Assembly: GCA_903921965.1 (NCBI GenBank)
Contig: CAIXSE010000739.1
Span: forward strand, 1-5,463
DNA length: 5,463 nucleotides
Direction: 5' to 3'
Source of the DNA: an uncultured Thermoleophilia bacterium
GTDB lineage: Bacteria; Actinomycetota; Thermoleophilia; UBA2241
Below the pieces are notes generated by a model. It had not been told where the DNA came from and did no database searches. It worked only from the letters and a program-made list of their open reading frames with translations. A program made the translations under genes and the position numbers. Positions 1-4,256 of the stretch are shown one piece after another. The stretch's first letter is position 1. Each line of letters begins with the position of its first letter.

Positions 1-1101
1 CCCGACGCCGGCGCCGACCAGACGGCGGCGATGCTCGGCGGCGGCACGGCCGACTGGGACGGCCTCACGGCGCGGCAGGCCGCCGAGTTCCTGCGGGCGG
101 CCGACCCGAAGGCCTCCCGGCCGTTCGCCCTGATCGTCTCGCTGGTGAACCCCCACGACATCATGGCCTGCCCGCCGACGTGGGAGCAGGCCAGCGCCAG
201 CGACATCCCGCCGTACCAGGGCACGGCCAACTACGCGGACCAGTACCCCGAGTGCGTGACGCAGGGCATCGGGCTGCCCTTCACCTGGGACGAGCGTCTT
301 TCCCAGAACCACAAGCCCGCGTGTCAGCCCGAGTCCACGGCGATGTGGTCGGTCCGGCTGGGCACCGTCCGTTCCCCCGAGAAGATGCGGGACTACGTGA
401 ACTTCTACGCGTACCTGCACAAGCGGTCGGACGAGGACATGGGGACCGTGCTCGACGCCCTCGAGGCCGACAAGGCCCTGTGGGAGAAGACGATCGTGAT
501 CCGCCTCTCCGATCACGGGGAGATGGGGCTGGCGCACGGCGGCATGCGCGAGAAGGCCTACAACGCCTACGAGGAGACGCTGCACGTGCCCCTGGTCGTC
601 GCCAACCCGAAGCTGTTCCCGAAGGCGGCGTCGACCGACTGCCTGGCGTCGACGGTGGACCTGCTGCCGACGCTCGCCGGCCTCGCCGGCGTCTCGGGAC
701 TCGAGAGCTGGGGGCTGCGGGGGCGCGACCTGAGCCCGGTCGTCCGCAGCGTGGCGGAACATCCCGGCAGACCGGCGCAGGGCGTGCAGGACTCGGTGCT
801 GTTCACGACCGACGAGACCGTGGGCTCGCGCCCGCCGGGCTCGACAGACGCGTCGCTGGTGCGGCAGCCGGCGCACATCCGCTGCATCCGCGAGGCGCGC
901 TACAAGTTCGCGATGTACTTCGACCCGAGCGGCGAGGCCGAGCCTGAGTACGAGCTGTACGACCTCGAGGACGACCCGGACGAGCTCAGGAACATGGGCG
1001 CGCCCGACGGTCCGTACTACGACGCGGCGAAGGTCGCCGAGATGCAGCAGAAGCTGGCGGCGCGGATGGCCCAGACGGGCACGACGCCGCCGGTGACGTG
1101 A
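1..1101 (+). CDS. Sulfatase (alkaline-phosphatase superfamily), 5'-truncated by the window edge
   Basis: The reading frame is open from base 1, so this is the C-terminal part of a longer gene; the ATG at 31 is very unlikely to be the start. About 366 codons are visible. Family hallmarks in order: RPFALIVSLVNPHD (about nt 118-159), the typical strand and loop of sulfatases; LSDHGEMG near nt 505-528, the second metal-binding DHG motif; the following AHGGMREKAYNAYEE and VPLVV stretch; DLLPTLAGLAGV (about nt 658-693); and the closing YELYDLEDDPDEL signature (about nt 949-990). The formylglycine-bearing C/S-x-P-x-R motif must lie upstream and cannot be checked. Family members hydrolyse sulfate esters, or sometimes phosphoesters; the substrate cannot be read from this part. 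The stop overlaps the start region of the next gene, so the two probably form one transcript. Confidence 0.88.
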   Translation, partial: PDAGADQTAAMLGGGTADWDGLTARQAAEFLRAADPKASRPFALIVSLVNPHDIMACPPTWEQASASDIPPYQGTANYADQYPECVTQGIGLPFTWDERLSQNHKPACQPESTAMWSVRLGTVRSPEKMRDYVNFYAYLHKRSDEDMGTVLDALEADKALWEKTIVIRLSDHGEMGLAHGGMREKAYNAYEETLHVPLVVANPKLFPKAASTDCLASTVDLLPTLAGLAGVSGLESWGLRGRDLSPVVRSVAEHPGRPAQGVQDSVLFTTDETVGSRPPGSTDASLVRQPAHIRCIREARYKFAMYFDPSGEAEPEYELYDLEDDPDELRNMGAPDGPYYDAAKVAEMQQKLAARMAQTGTTPPVT

Positions 1102-1102
1102 C

Positions 1103-1708
1103 GTGATGACAGCCTCCGGCGCAGCAGCGCTCAACGAGGGCTGGCGCCGTCTGGGCTCCGGCGACGCGGCCGGCGCGGCCGAGGTGCTCCGCGCGTCGCT
1201 TGCCGGGGGCGGGCTGCCGCCCGCCCTCGAGGCCGACATGCGCTACGCGCTCGGCCGCGCCCTCGGCGCCTGCGGCGAGCGCGACGCCATGGGCCGCGAG
1301 TGGGTCCAGGTGCTGCGTCTGGACGCCCTCTCGGACCGGCCGCCGCGCCTGACCGCGCACGAGTTCGAGACGGCGGCGGAGCGGGCGCTCGACGAGCTCC
1401 CACAGGAGCTCATCGACGAGCTGCAGGGCACCGCCGTGATGATCGTCGACCGGCCGTCGCCCGAGATGGTCGCCGGCGGCATCGACCCGCGGATCCTGGG
1501 CCTGTACCACGGCGTGCCGCTGCTCAAGCGCTCCACGATGTTCGGCACGCCGTTCGCCGACAGCATCCACCTCTTCCGCGCCAACCTGGAGCGCGCCAGC
1601 GCGACGCGCGAGGAGTTGCTCGAGCGCATCCGCATCGTCGTGCTGCACGAGACGGCGCACTTCTTCGGGTACACCGAACGGCAGCTGCGGGAGATGGGCC
1701 TGGCCTGA
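1103..1708 (+). CDS. Minimal zinc metallopeptidase (DUF1025 / PF06262-like) with TPR-like N-terminal half
   Basis: This 201-aa protein ends with HETAHFFGYTERQLREMGLA; H182, E183 and H186 form an HExxH zinc site typical of the short gluzincin-like 'zincin-like metallopeptidase' family. Upstream, DPRILGLYHGVPLLKRS and the phrase PFADSIHLFRANLE match the usual order of that family (GLYxGxPL, then a D-x-I-x-L-[YF]-R strand, then the HExxH helix). Ordinary members are about 120-140 aa. Here the first 75 residues are an extra helical, Ala/Leu-rich segment that looks like one or two TPR units (LNEGWRRLGSGDAAGAAEVL, then ADMRYALGRALGACGE). The start is GTG at 1103 or ATG at 1106; both lie within 5 nt of the sulfatase stop and no clear ribosome binding site is visible, suggesting translational coupling. 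Physiological substrate unknown. Confidence 0.82.
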   Translation: MMTASGAAALNEGWRRLGSGDAAGAAEVLRASLAGGGLPPALEADMRYALGRALGACGERDAMGREWVQVLRLDALSDRPPRLTAHEFETAAERALDELPQELIDELQGTAVMIVDRPSPEMVAGGIDPRILGLYHGVPLLKRSTMFGTPFADSIHLFRANLERASATREELLERIRIVVLHETAHFFGYTERQLREMGLA

Positions 1709-1711
1709 CGC

Positions 1712-1744
1712 GGCCGGCCCGGCCCGCAGCCGGCGGTGCCGGCC
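1712..1744 (+). terminator. Possible hairpin after the sulfatase-metallopeptidase pair
   Basis: Immediately after the stop codon, GGCCGG (1712-1717) can pair with CCGGCC (1739-1744) around a G+C-rich loop that has further GCCGG complementarity. There is no T run. In a sequence this rich in CCGG words such pairings arise easily by chance, so this is only a candidate end of the upstream transcript. Confidence 0.25.
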
Positions 1745-1851
1745 CCGCCTGCGCCCGCCCTGCTCGCGCCGGCCGGCCCCGCCTGCGCCCACCGGCCCCG
1801 CCCGCCTGCCCCGCGGGTCCACACCCGGCTACGCCGCCCGCCTGCCCCGCG
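1738..1851. repeat. C-rich degenerate direct repeats in the intergenic spacer
   Basis: The spacer between the metallopeptidase and the lipoprotein is strongly C-rich on the + strand and built of related words. GCCGGCCCCGCCTGCGCCC occurs identically at 1738-1756 and 1772-1790 (34-nt period), and GCCCGCCTGCCCCGCG occurs at 1800-1815 and 1836-1851 (36-nt period). The units share a CCCGCCTG core. No convincing gene is seen on either strand here; the open frames crossing it have extreme Pro/Arg/Ala composition and no ribosome binding site. Confidence 0.6.
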
Positions 1852-1925
1852 CCCGCCCCGCCTCTCGGCCGAGCCCGCGAGTGCCGTGGGGCGGCGCGAA
1901 CGGCGCCGCCTCCCGCGGCCGGGGG

Positions 1926-1931
1926 TAGAGT
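1926..1931 (+). promoter_or_regulatory. Possible -10 element (TAGAGT) before the lipoprotein gene
   Basis: TAGAGT fits the TAnnnT form of a high-G+C -10 box and is the only AT-containing hexamer in the otherwise C/G spacer. It ends 25 nt before the TTG start at 1957. No -35 is visible. If real, transcription would begin near 1938, which would exclude the ATG at 1933 as start. Confidence 0.25.
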
Positions 1932-1945
1932 CATGCGGAAGCAGC

Positions 1946-1954
1946 GGGAGGGGG
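1946..1954 (+). promoter_or_regulatory. Ribosome binding site favouring the TTG start at 1957
   Basis: GGGAGGGGG contains GGAGG (1947-1951) five nucleotides before TTG 1957. The alternative in-frame ATG at 1933 is preceded only by a G run without an AGGAG-like core. Confidence 0.5.
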
Positions 1955-1956
1955 CG

Positions 1957-2508
1957 TTGAGCGACGGGCGGCCTGAGAGGTGGCGTACACGGCGTGCGGG
2001 CGTCACGGCTGCGCCTGCCGGCTTCACGGCCGGCCCGCCGCCTGCCGGCCTCACGCCCGGCCCGTGGCCGGCCGGCTTCGGGCTCGTCCTCACTCTGGCG
2101 CTCGCCGTGCTGCTCGCGGCGGCGGTCGTGGGCTGCGGCGGCACGGCCGCCGTCGACACCAACGAGCCGAACGACGGCCTCACTACGGCGACCCCGCTGG
2201 TGGCCGGCACGCCGCTGAGCGGCGCGCTCACCGCGGGCGACCTGGACATGTTCACCAGCGAGGTGCCTGCCGGCGCCGGCGACCACCCCTTCGTCGTCAC
2301 CCTCACGTGTGACGATCCCGCGAGCGTCGAGATGGACGTCGGCGCCAGCCTCCCCGGCGTGGGCGAGGGCATCACCTGGCCCGGCTGGACGCCGGTCGTC
2401 ACCGGCGACGGCCTCGAGGTCGCCGCCGGCCTGCGCAAGGGCACGGTGATCGTGGTCCTGCGCAGCGGCAGCGACGTCGCCTACACGCTCGCCATCGACT
2501 GGCGGTAG
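1957..2508 (+). CDS. Putative lipoprotein with PPC-like C-terminal domain
   Basis: The product is 183 aa from TTG 1957 (191 aa if ATG 1933 is used). A long basic and Pro/Gly-rich N-terminal region precedes a hydrophobic segment, GFGLVLTLALAVLLAAAVV, ending in the lipobox VVGC (Cys60 from TTG). The protein is therefore predicted to be lipid-anchored on the outer face of the cell membrane. The exported part begins NEPNDGLTTATPL and continues with GDLDMFTSEVPAG, closely following the NEPND...ATPL...DxDxF pattern of bacterial pre-peptidase C-terminal (PPC, PF04151-like) beta-sandwich domains, and ends in a beta-rich GTVIVVLRSGSDVAYTLAIDW. PPC domains usually ride on secreted hydrolases, but no catalytic domain is present, so a binding or surface role is likely. 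The pre-anchor region holds an imperfect nonapeptide repeat and is unusually long for a signal peptide; a membrane anchor is an alternative reading. Confidence 0.72.
   Translation: MSDGRPERWRTRRAGVTAAPAGFTAGPPPAGLTPGPWPAGFGLVLTLALAVLLAAAVVGCGGTAAVDTNEPNDGLTTATPLVAGTPLSGALTAGDLDMFTSEVPAGAGDHPFVVTLTCDDPASVEMDVGASLPGVGEGITWPGWTPVVTGDGLEVAAGLRKGTVIVVLRSGSDVAYTLAIDWR
2013..2064 (+). repeat. 27-nt-period repeat encoding PAG[FL]T-x-GP units
   Basis: The 25-nt stretches 2013-2037 and 2040-2064 match at 23 of 25 positions with a 27-nt period, so the frame is kept and nine residues are duplicated. The protein reads APAGFTAGP, then PPAGLTPGP, then a decayed third WPAGFG. It lies just before the hydrophobic segment of the lipoprotein. 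Confidence 0.7.
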
Positions 2509-2537
2509 GCGCCGGACAGCCCGGCCGAGGTACCGGA

Positions 2538-2596
2538 CGGCCCGGCCGGGGCGTCAGGTCAGGAGGCCGGGCCGCCCGTGGGGGGTCGGCCCGGCC
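2538..2596. terminator. Three-arm palindrome between convergent genes, likely bidirectional terminator
   Basis: CGGCCCGGCC occurs at 2538-2547 and again at 2587-2596, with its exact reverse complement GGCCGGGCCG between them at 2565-2574. The central arm can form a perfect 10-bp stem with either flank (loops of 17 and 12 nt), the two being mutually exclusive. It sits between the stop codons of two convergent genes (2508 and 2612), where each direction of transcription would meet a hairpin. No U-tract follows, so intrinsic termination is inferred from position and stem strength. Confidence 0.5.
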
Positions 2597-2611
2597 GCGG
2601 CCGGCTCGTCG

Positions 2612-3025
2612 TCACGCCACCTGCTCGCCGGCGTGCTCGCCGGGCCACAGGTCGACCACGGCGTCCACGGTCACCTTCACCACGTGCTGCACCGGCGGCA
2701 GCTTCCACTTCTCGCTCACCGCCGCCAGCTTCCGCTTCATCTCGTCGACGAGCTCGCCGTGGTCCAGGATCTCCGCGTGGCCCTTGATCTGCATGGCCAC
2801 GTGCCGCGGGAAGTCGTGCACGCCGACGGCCACGCGCGGGTCGCGCTCCAGGTTCTCCAGGGTCTCCTTGTGGTAGAGGTCGGCGAAGTAGATGTGCTCG
2901 TCGTCCAGCAGGCTGCCGCTGCCCTTGATGGAGACGTTGGGCGTGCCGTCAGGCCCTACCGTCGCCACCCAGATGTTGTGCCCCCCGGCGAGGACGTCGT
3001 GGAGCTTCTGCGGGATGGTGGCCAT
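2612..3025 (-). CDS. Pyridoxamine 5'-phosphate oxidase-fold flavoprotein (putative PNPOx family)
   Basis: This 137-aa protein has the layout of the short PNPOx / FMN-binding split-barrel family. The opening helix IPQKLHDVLAGG is followed by strand NIWVATVGPDGTPNVSIKGS, then HIYFADLYHKETLENLERDPRVAVGVHD (the family's 'k.t..Nl..nPrVav' region), and then the QIKGHAEIL strand and a charged helix. Members bind FMN, F420 or haem and many act as small oxidoreductases; true PdxH activity is not implied. ATG at 3025 has a good AAGGAGG site (complement of 3032-3038) six nucleotides away. It lies 91 nt behind a precursor-peptide gene on the same strand, but tandem repeats and a possible promoter-like GGTACC word in the gap suggest independent expression. 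A tailoring role for the peptides is possible but unsupported. Confidence 0.82.
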   Translation of the reverse strand: MATIPQKLHDVLAGGHNIWVATVGPDGTPNVSIKGSGSLLDDEHIYFADLYHKETLENLERDPRVAVGVHDFPRHVAMQIKGHAEILDHGELVDEMKRKLAAVSEKWKLPPVQHVVKVTVDAVVDLWPGEHAGEQVA

Positions 3026-3067
3026 GGCCCCCTCCTTGTCCGCTGCCCTAGGTGGTTGGTACCCGGG

Positions 3068-3114
3068 GCGGCGCGGAGGGGTCCGTTGGCGCGGCGCGGA
3101 AGGGGTCCGTTGGC
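3068..3114. repeat. Tandem direct repeat (23 and 24 nt) upstream of the PNPOx-like gene
   Basis: The unit at 3068-3090 is repeated immediately at 3091-3114, identical except for one inserted A (GGAGGGG versus GGAAGGGG). The units contain GTCCGTTGGC. The repeat lies 43-89 nt upstream of the start codon at 3025 and just after the stop of the 53-aa peptide gene. A period near two helical turns would suit paired binding of a regulator, but slippage duplication would look the same. Confidence 0.6.
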
Positions 3115-3116
3115 GC

Positions 3117-3278
3117 TCAGCTGCAGATGCCCGGTGAGCCGCCCCCGGCCGGGTTGCTGGGCGCGTCGGGCGCGGGGGTCCACGGCAGAGTGCCGCCGTC
3201 CACGCCTTCGAGCTCGGCGTCGGCGAGCTCGGCGTCGTGTCCGGGCTGTCCGCCGGCTTGTGTCTCGTCGGGGGTCAC
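3117..3278 (-). CDS. 53-aa RiPP-type precursor peptide with double-glycine leader
   Basis: A short gene starting GTG at 3278, five nucleotides after a strong GAGGAGG site. The acidic leader contains HDAELADAELEGVDGG, matching the L-x-x-x-x-L-E-x-V-x-GG leader end found in Nif11-like and other double-glycine RiPP precursors. The predicted 24-residue core follows GG at residue 29: it begins TLPWTPAPDAPSNP, has a glycine run (AGGG) and ends SPGICS, so it is Pro-rich with one Cys next to the C-terminus. The first part of the leader is very short, so it lacks the full Nif11 helical domain seen in the upstream peptide. The gene lies 35 nt behind the Nif11-like peptide gene with no copy of the shared promoter motif between them, implying one transcript. 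The leader holds an internal pentapeptide duplication. The function of the mature peptide is unknown. Confidence 0.75.
   Translation of the reverse strand: MTPDETQAGGQPGHDAELADAELEGVDGGTLPWTPAPDAPSNPAGGGSPGICS
3209..3237. repeat. 15-nt in-frame duplication in the peptide leader
   Basis: CGAGCTCGGCGTCG occurs at 3209-3222 and 3224-3237, a 15-nt period. On the coding strand this gives DAELA followed by DAELE, directly before GVDGG. Confidence 0.75.
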
Positions 3279-3283
3279 CTGTG

Positions 3284-3290
3284 CCTCCTC
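3284..3290 (-). promoter_or_regulatory. Ribosome binding site GAGGAGG for the 53-aa peptide
   Basis: On the minus strand GAGGAGG is followed by CACAG and then GTG at 3278. It selects the GTG start and is the main evidence, besides the leader motif, that this small frame is translated. Confidence 0.7.
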
Positions 3291-3313
3291 TGATGGCGGT
3301 GGATGTGCCCGGG

Positions 3314-3556
3314 TCAGGCGGGGTCGTCGTAGTCGAAGAAGGCAGGCGGGCTGAGCCAGCCGCCGGTGACGCCGTCGAGCTGCCCGTCGGCGACGGCGGA
3401 CGTGGTGTCGACGAGCTCCTGGGCCGTGACGTCGTATCCCGCGCCGTTGACGAAGGCCAGGCGGTCCTCGCCGACCTCCGTGGCCAGCACCTCGGCGCGG
3501 AACGACTCATCTGCGTTCATGCGGGCGACGAAGTCGCCGCCGGCCTGCTCGGACAT
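3314..3556 (-). CDS. Nif11-like leader RiPP precursor peptide (80 aa)
   Basis: Residues about 8-50 follow the Nif11-like leader domain: DFVARMNADESFRAEVLA, then a short loop and the helix DRLAFVNGAGYDVTAQELVD. The leader closes with ADGQLDGVTGG (GG at 65-66), the usual site of a C39-type peptidase or other GG protease. The predicted core is the 14 residues WLSPPAFFDYDDPA: no Cys, one Ser, four aromatics and three Asp, so it is not suited to lanthionine or thiazole chemistry. In known systems such leaders recruit a modification enzyme (LanM, radical SAM, YcaO and others) and an exporter; none is visible nearby. ATG at 3556 has GGGAG five nucleotides upstream and the shared CTGCCGATACC motif 39 nt upstream. 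It is the first gene of a probable two-peptide transcript and is divergent from the 97-aa unknown gene. Confidence 0.9.
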   Translation of the reverse strand: MSEQAGGDFVARMNADESFRAEVLATEVGEDRLAFVNGAGYDVTAQELVDTTSAVADGQLDGVTGGWLSPPAFFDYDDPA

Positions 3557-3595
3557 GTGTGCTCCCTCTGCTCGCGGTGTGGCGTCTCTGGTGCC

Positions 3596-3625
3596 GGTAT
3601 CGGCAGGGCGCCCGCCCGCCTGCAG
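3596..3625 (-). promoter_or_regulatory. Putative promoter/operator of the Nif11-like peptide gene
   Basis: On the minus strand CTGCAG (3620-3625), 13 nt, then CTGCCGATACC (3596-3606), ending 39 nt before the ATG. The block matches the one before the membrane-protein gene at 24 of 30 positions with identical spacing. Read as a promoter it would be a -35 CTGCAG, an 18-bp spacer and a -10 GATACC; read as an operator it would bind a shared regulator. Confidence 0.55.
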
Positions 3626-3651
3626 CCGGGCGCTCAGGGTCGCCCCGCCTG

Positions 3652-3662
3652 CTGCCGATACC
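3652..3662 (+). promoter_or_regulatory. Putative promoter/operator motif CTGCCGATACC before the 97-aa gene
   Basis: This is an exact inverted copy of 3596-3606, placed 37 nt before the ATG at 3700. The two copies face outward over a 45-nt centre that also contains an inner GCGCCCG/CGGGCGC stem (3608-3614 with 3627-3633). The arrangement fits two divergent promoters under one control. Confidence 0.5.
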
Positions 3663-3699
3663 CGGTCAAGGACCGCAGGGACGAGGACGGGATCGGGGC

Positions 3700-3993
3700 A
3701 TGGCCAAGGGGCGCGTGATACGCATCAAGTACGGGTGCCGCGACATCGGCTTCACCGGCGCCCGGCTCGATGAGGCCGCCTCGTTCGGCCCGGGCTGGCA
3801 GCTCTGCGTCCAGTCACCCGAGAACCTCGACGAGTTCCGTGACGACCTGGCGCAGGCGAAGAGCATCGCCCTGTCGCTGTTCGCCGTCGACGGCCGGTGG
3901 TGCGCGGGTCAGGCCGTGGTGGCGTTCATCAGCGAAGACCCCCACTTCCCGGTCGTGACGCTCACGGGTCAGGGGCCGCTGCGGCGTGCGTGA
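3700..3993 (+). CDS. Unknown small protein (97 aa), divergent from the Nif11-like peptide
   Basis: I do not recognise this protein. It begins MAKGRVIRIKYGCRDIGFTG, with FGPGWQLCVQSPENLDEFRDDL near residues 29-50 and a strand-rich end, SIALSLFAVDGRWCAGQAVV and FPVVTLTGQGPL. It looks like a compact alpha/beta or small barrel fold with three Cys (13, 36, 68), no signal peptide and no membrane segment, so it is probably cytoplasmic. ATG 3700 is chosen because conservation-like composition begins there and the promoter motif lies 37 nt upstream; the ribosome binding site is weak (GAGG 11 nt away). The frame extends upstream to 3559 but that part is Arg/Pro-rich shadow. Divergent, co-regulated placement next to a precursor peptide suggests a leader-binding, modification or immunity role; this is guilt by association only. 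Confidence 0.65.
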   Translation: MAKGRVIRIKYGCRDIGFTGARLDEAASFGPGWQLCVQSPENLDEFRDDLAQAKSIALSLFAVDGRWCAGQAVVAFISEDPHFPVVTLTGQGPLRRA

Positions 3994-4025
3994 ACAGGCC
4001 GGCGGACGTAGGGCGGGCCGGTGCG

Positions 4026-4160
4026 TCAGTCGAACCACTCCACGGGGACGTCCCCCGGCTCGATGTACATCCCCCCGGTGACCTTCTCGAGGTCGTCGTC
4101 GGTGAGGGCGGCGTTCGGCTGCGTGGCGGCCGTCGGTTCTGCCTGGTCGTGGGGCGACAT
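4026..4160 (-). CDS. 44-aa RiPP-type precursor peptide with LTDDDLEKVTGG leader end
   Basis: A very short gene from ATG 4160 with AAGGAGG seven nucleotides upstream. The leader is only 30 residues and ends in LTDDDLEKVTGG, a textbook double-glycine leader terminus. The predicted core is the 14 residues MYIEPGDVPVEWFD, acidic and aromatic with no Cys, Ser, Thr or Lys. Like the 53-aa peptide it has lost, or never had, the long Nif11 helical region. It is convergent with the 97-aa gene (32 nt between stops) and lies 96 nt downstream of the membrane-protein gene on the same strand, but has its own GTCGATACC motif 40 nt upstream. The strong ribosome binding site, motif and leader together make it a real gene despite its size. 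Mature product and activity unknown. Confidence 0.8.
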   Translation of the reverse strand: MSPHDQAEPTAATQPNAALTDDDLEKVTGGMYIEPGDVPVEWFD

Positions 4161-4167
4161 GGCGGAC

Positions 4168-4174
4168 CCTCCTT
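4168..4174 (-). promoter_or_regulatory. Ribosome binding site AAGGAGG for the 44-aa peptide
   Basis: A near-perfect anti-16S match seven nucleotides before ATG 4160 on the minus strand; it decides this start and supports translation of a gene short enough to be skipped by length cutoffs. Confidence 0.75.
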
Positions 4175-4200
4175 CGTCGTGGCTCGGGGACCTCTCCTCT

Positions 4201-4209
4201 GGTATCGAC
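4201..4209 (-). promoter_or_regulatory. Variant promoter/operator motif GTCGATACC before the 44-aa peptide
   Basis: On the minus strand CCGTCGATACC ends 40 nt before ATG 4160, sharing CGATACC and spacing with the copies before the Nif11-like and 97-aa genes. The CTGCAG element found before two of the other genes is absent here. Confidence 0.4.
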
Positions 4210-4256
4210 GGCCGGCGCGACGTTCTTGACGTTCGGCGCTCCCGCCTTCGCGCAGC

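Noticed and set aside
180..947. Second plus-strand frame inside the sulfatase gene
   Set aside because: The sulfatase frame carries conserved motifs along its whole length; this one is Arg/Gly-rich and featureless.
1709..1932. CRISPR-like array in the repetitive spacer
   Set aside because: Repeats are short, of two types, C-rich and separated by low-complexity related sequence rather than unique spacers; no cas genes are visible.
1243..2444. Overlapping minus-strand frames opposite the metallopeptidase and lipoprotein genes
   Set aside because: Arg/Pro/Ala-rich shadows without ribosome binding sites, spanning the repeat-rich spacer.
3596..3662. Reading the inverted CTGCCGATACC copies as a simple terminator hairpin
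   Set aside because: The site lies between divergent starts, not gene ends, and single copies of the same word occur at the same distance before two other genes, so paired promoter or operator elements explain it better.
2633..3718. Plus-strand open frame of about 361 codons opposite the PNPOx-like and peptide genes
   Set aside because: It is the antisense shadow of clearly recognisable minus-strand genes with good ribosome binding sites; its own composition matches no family.
3994..4025. Terminator between the 97-aa gene and the 44-aa peptide gene
   Set aside because: Only a 5-bp CCGGC/GCCGG stem with a 13-nt loop and no T run; too weak to call in this base composition.
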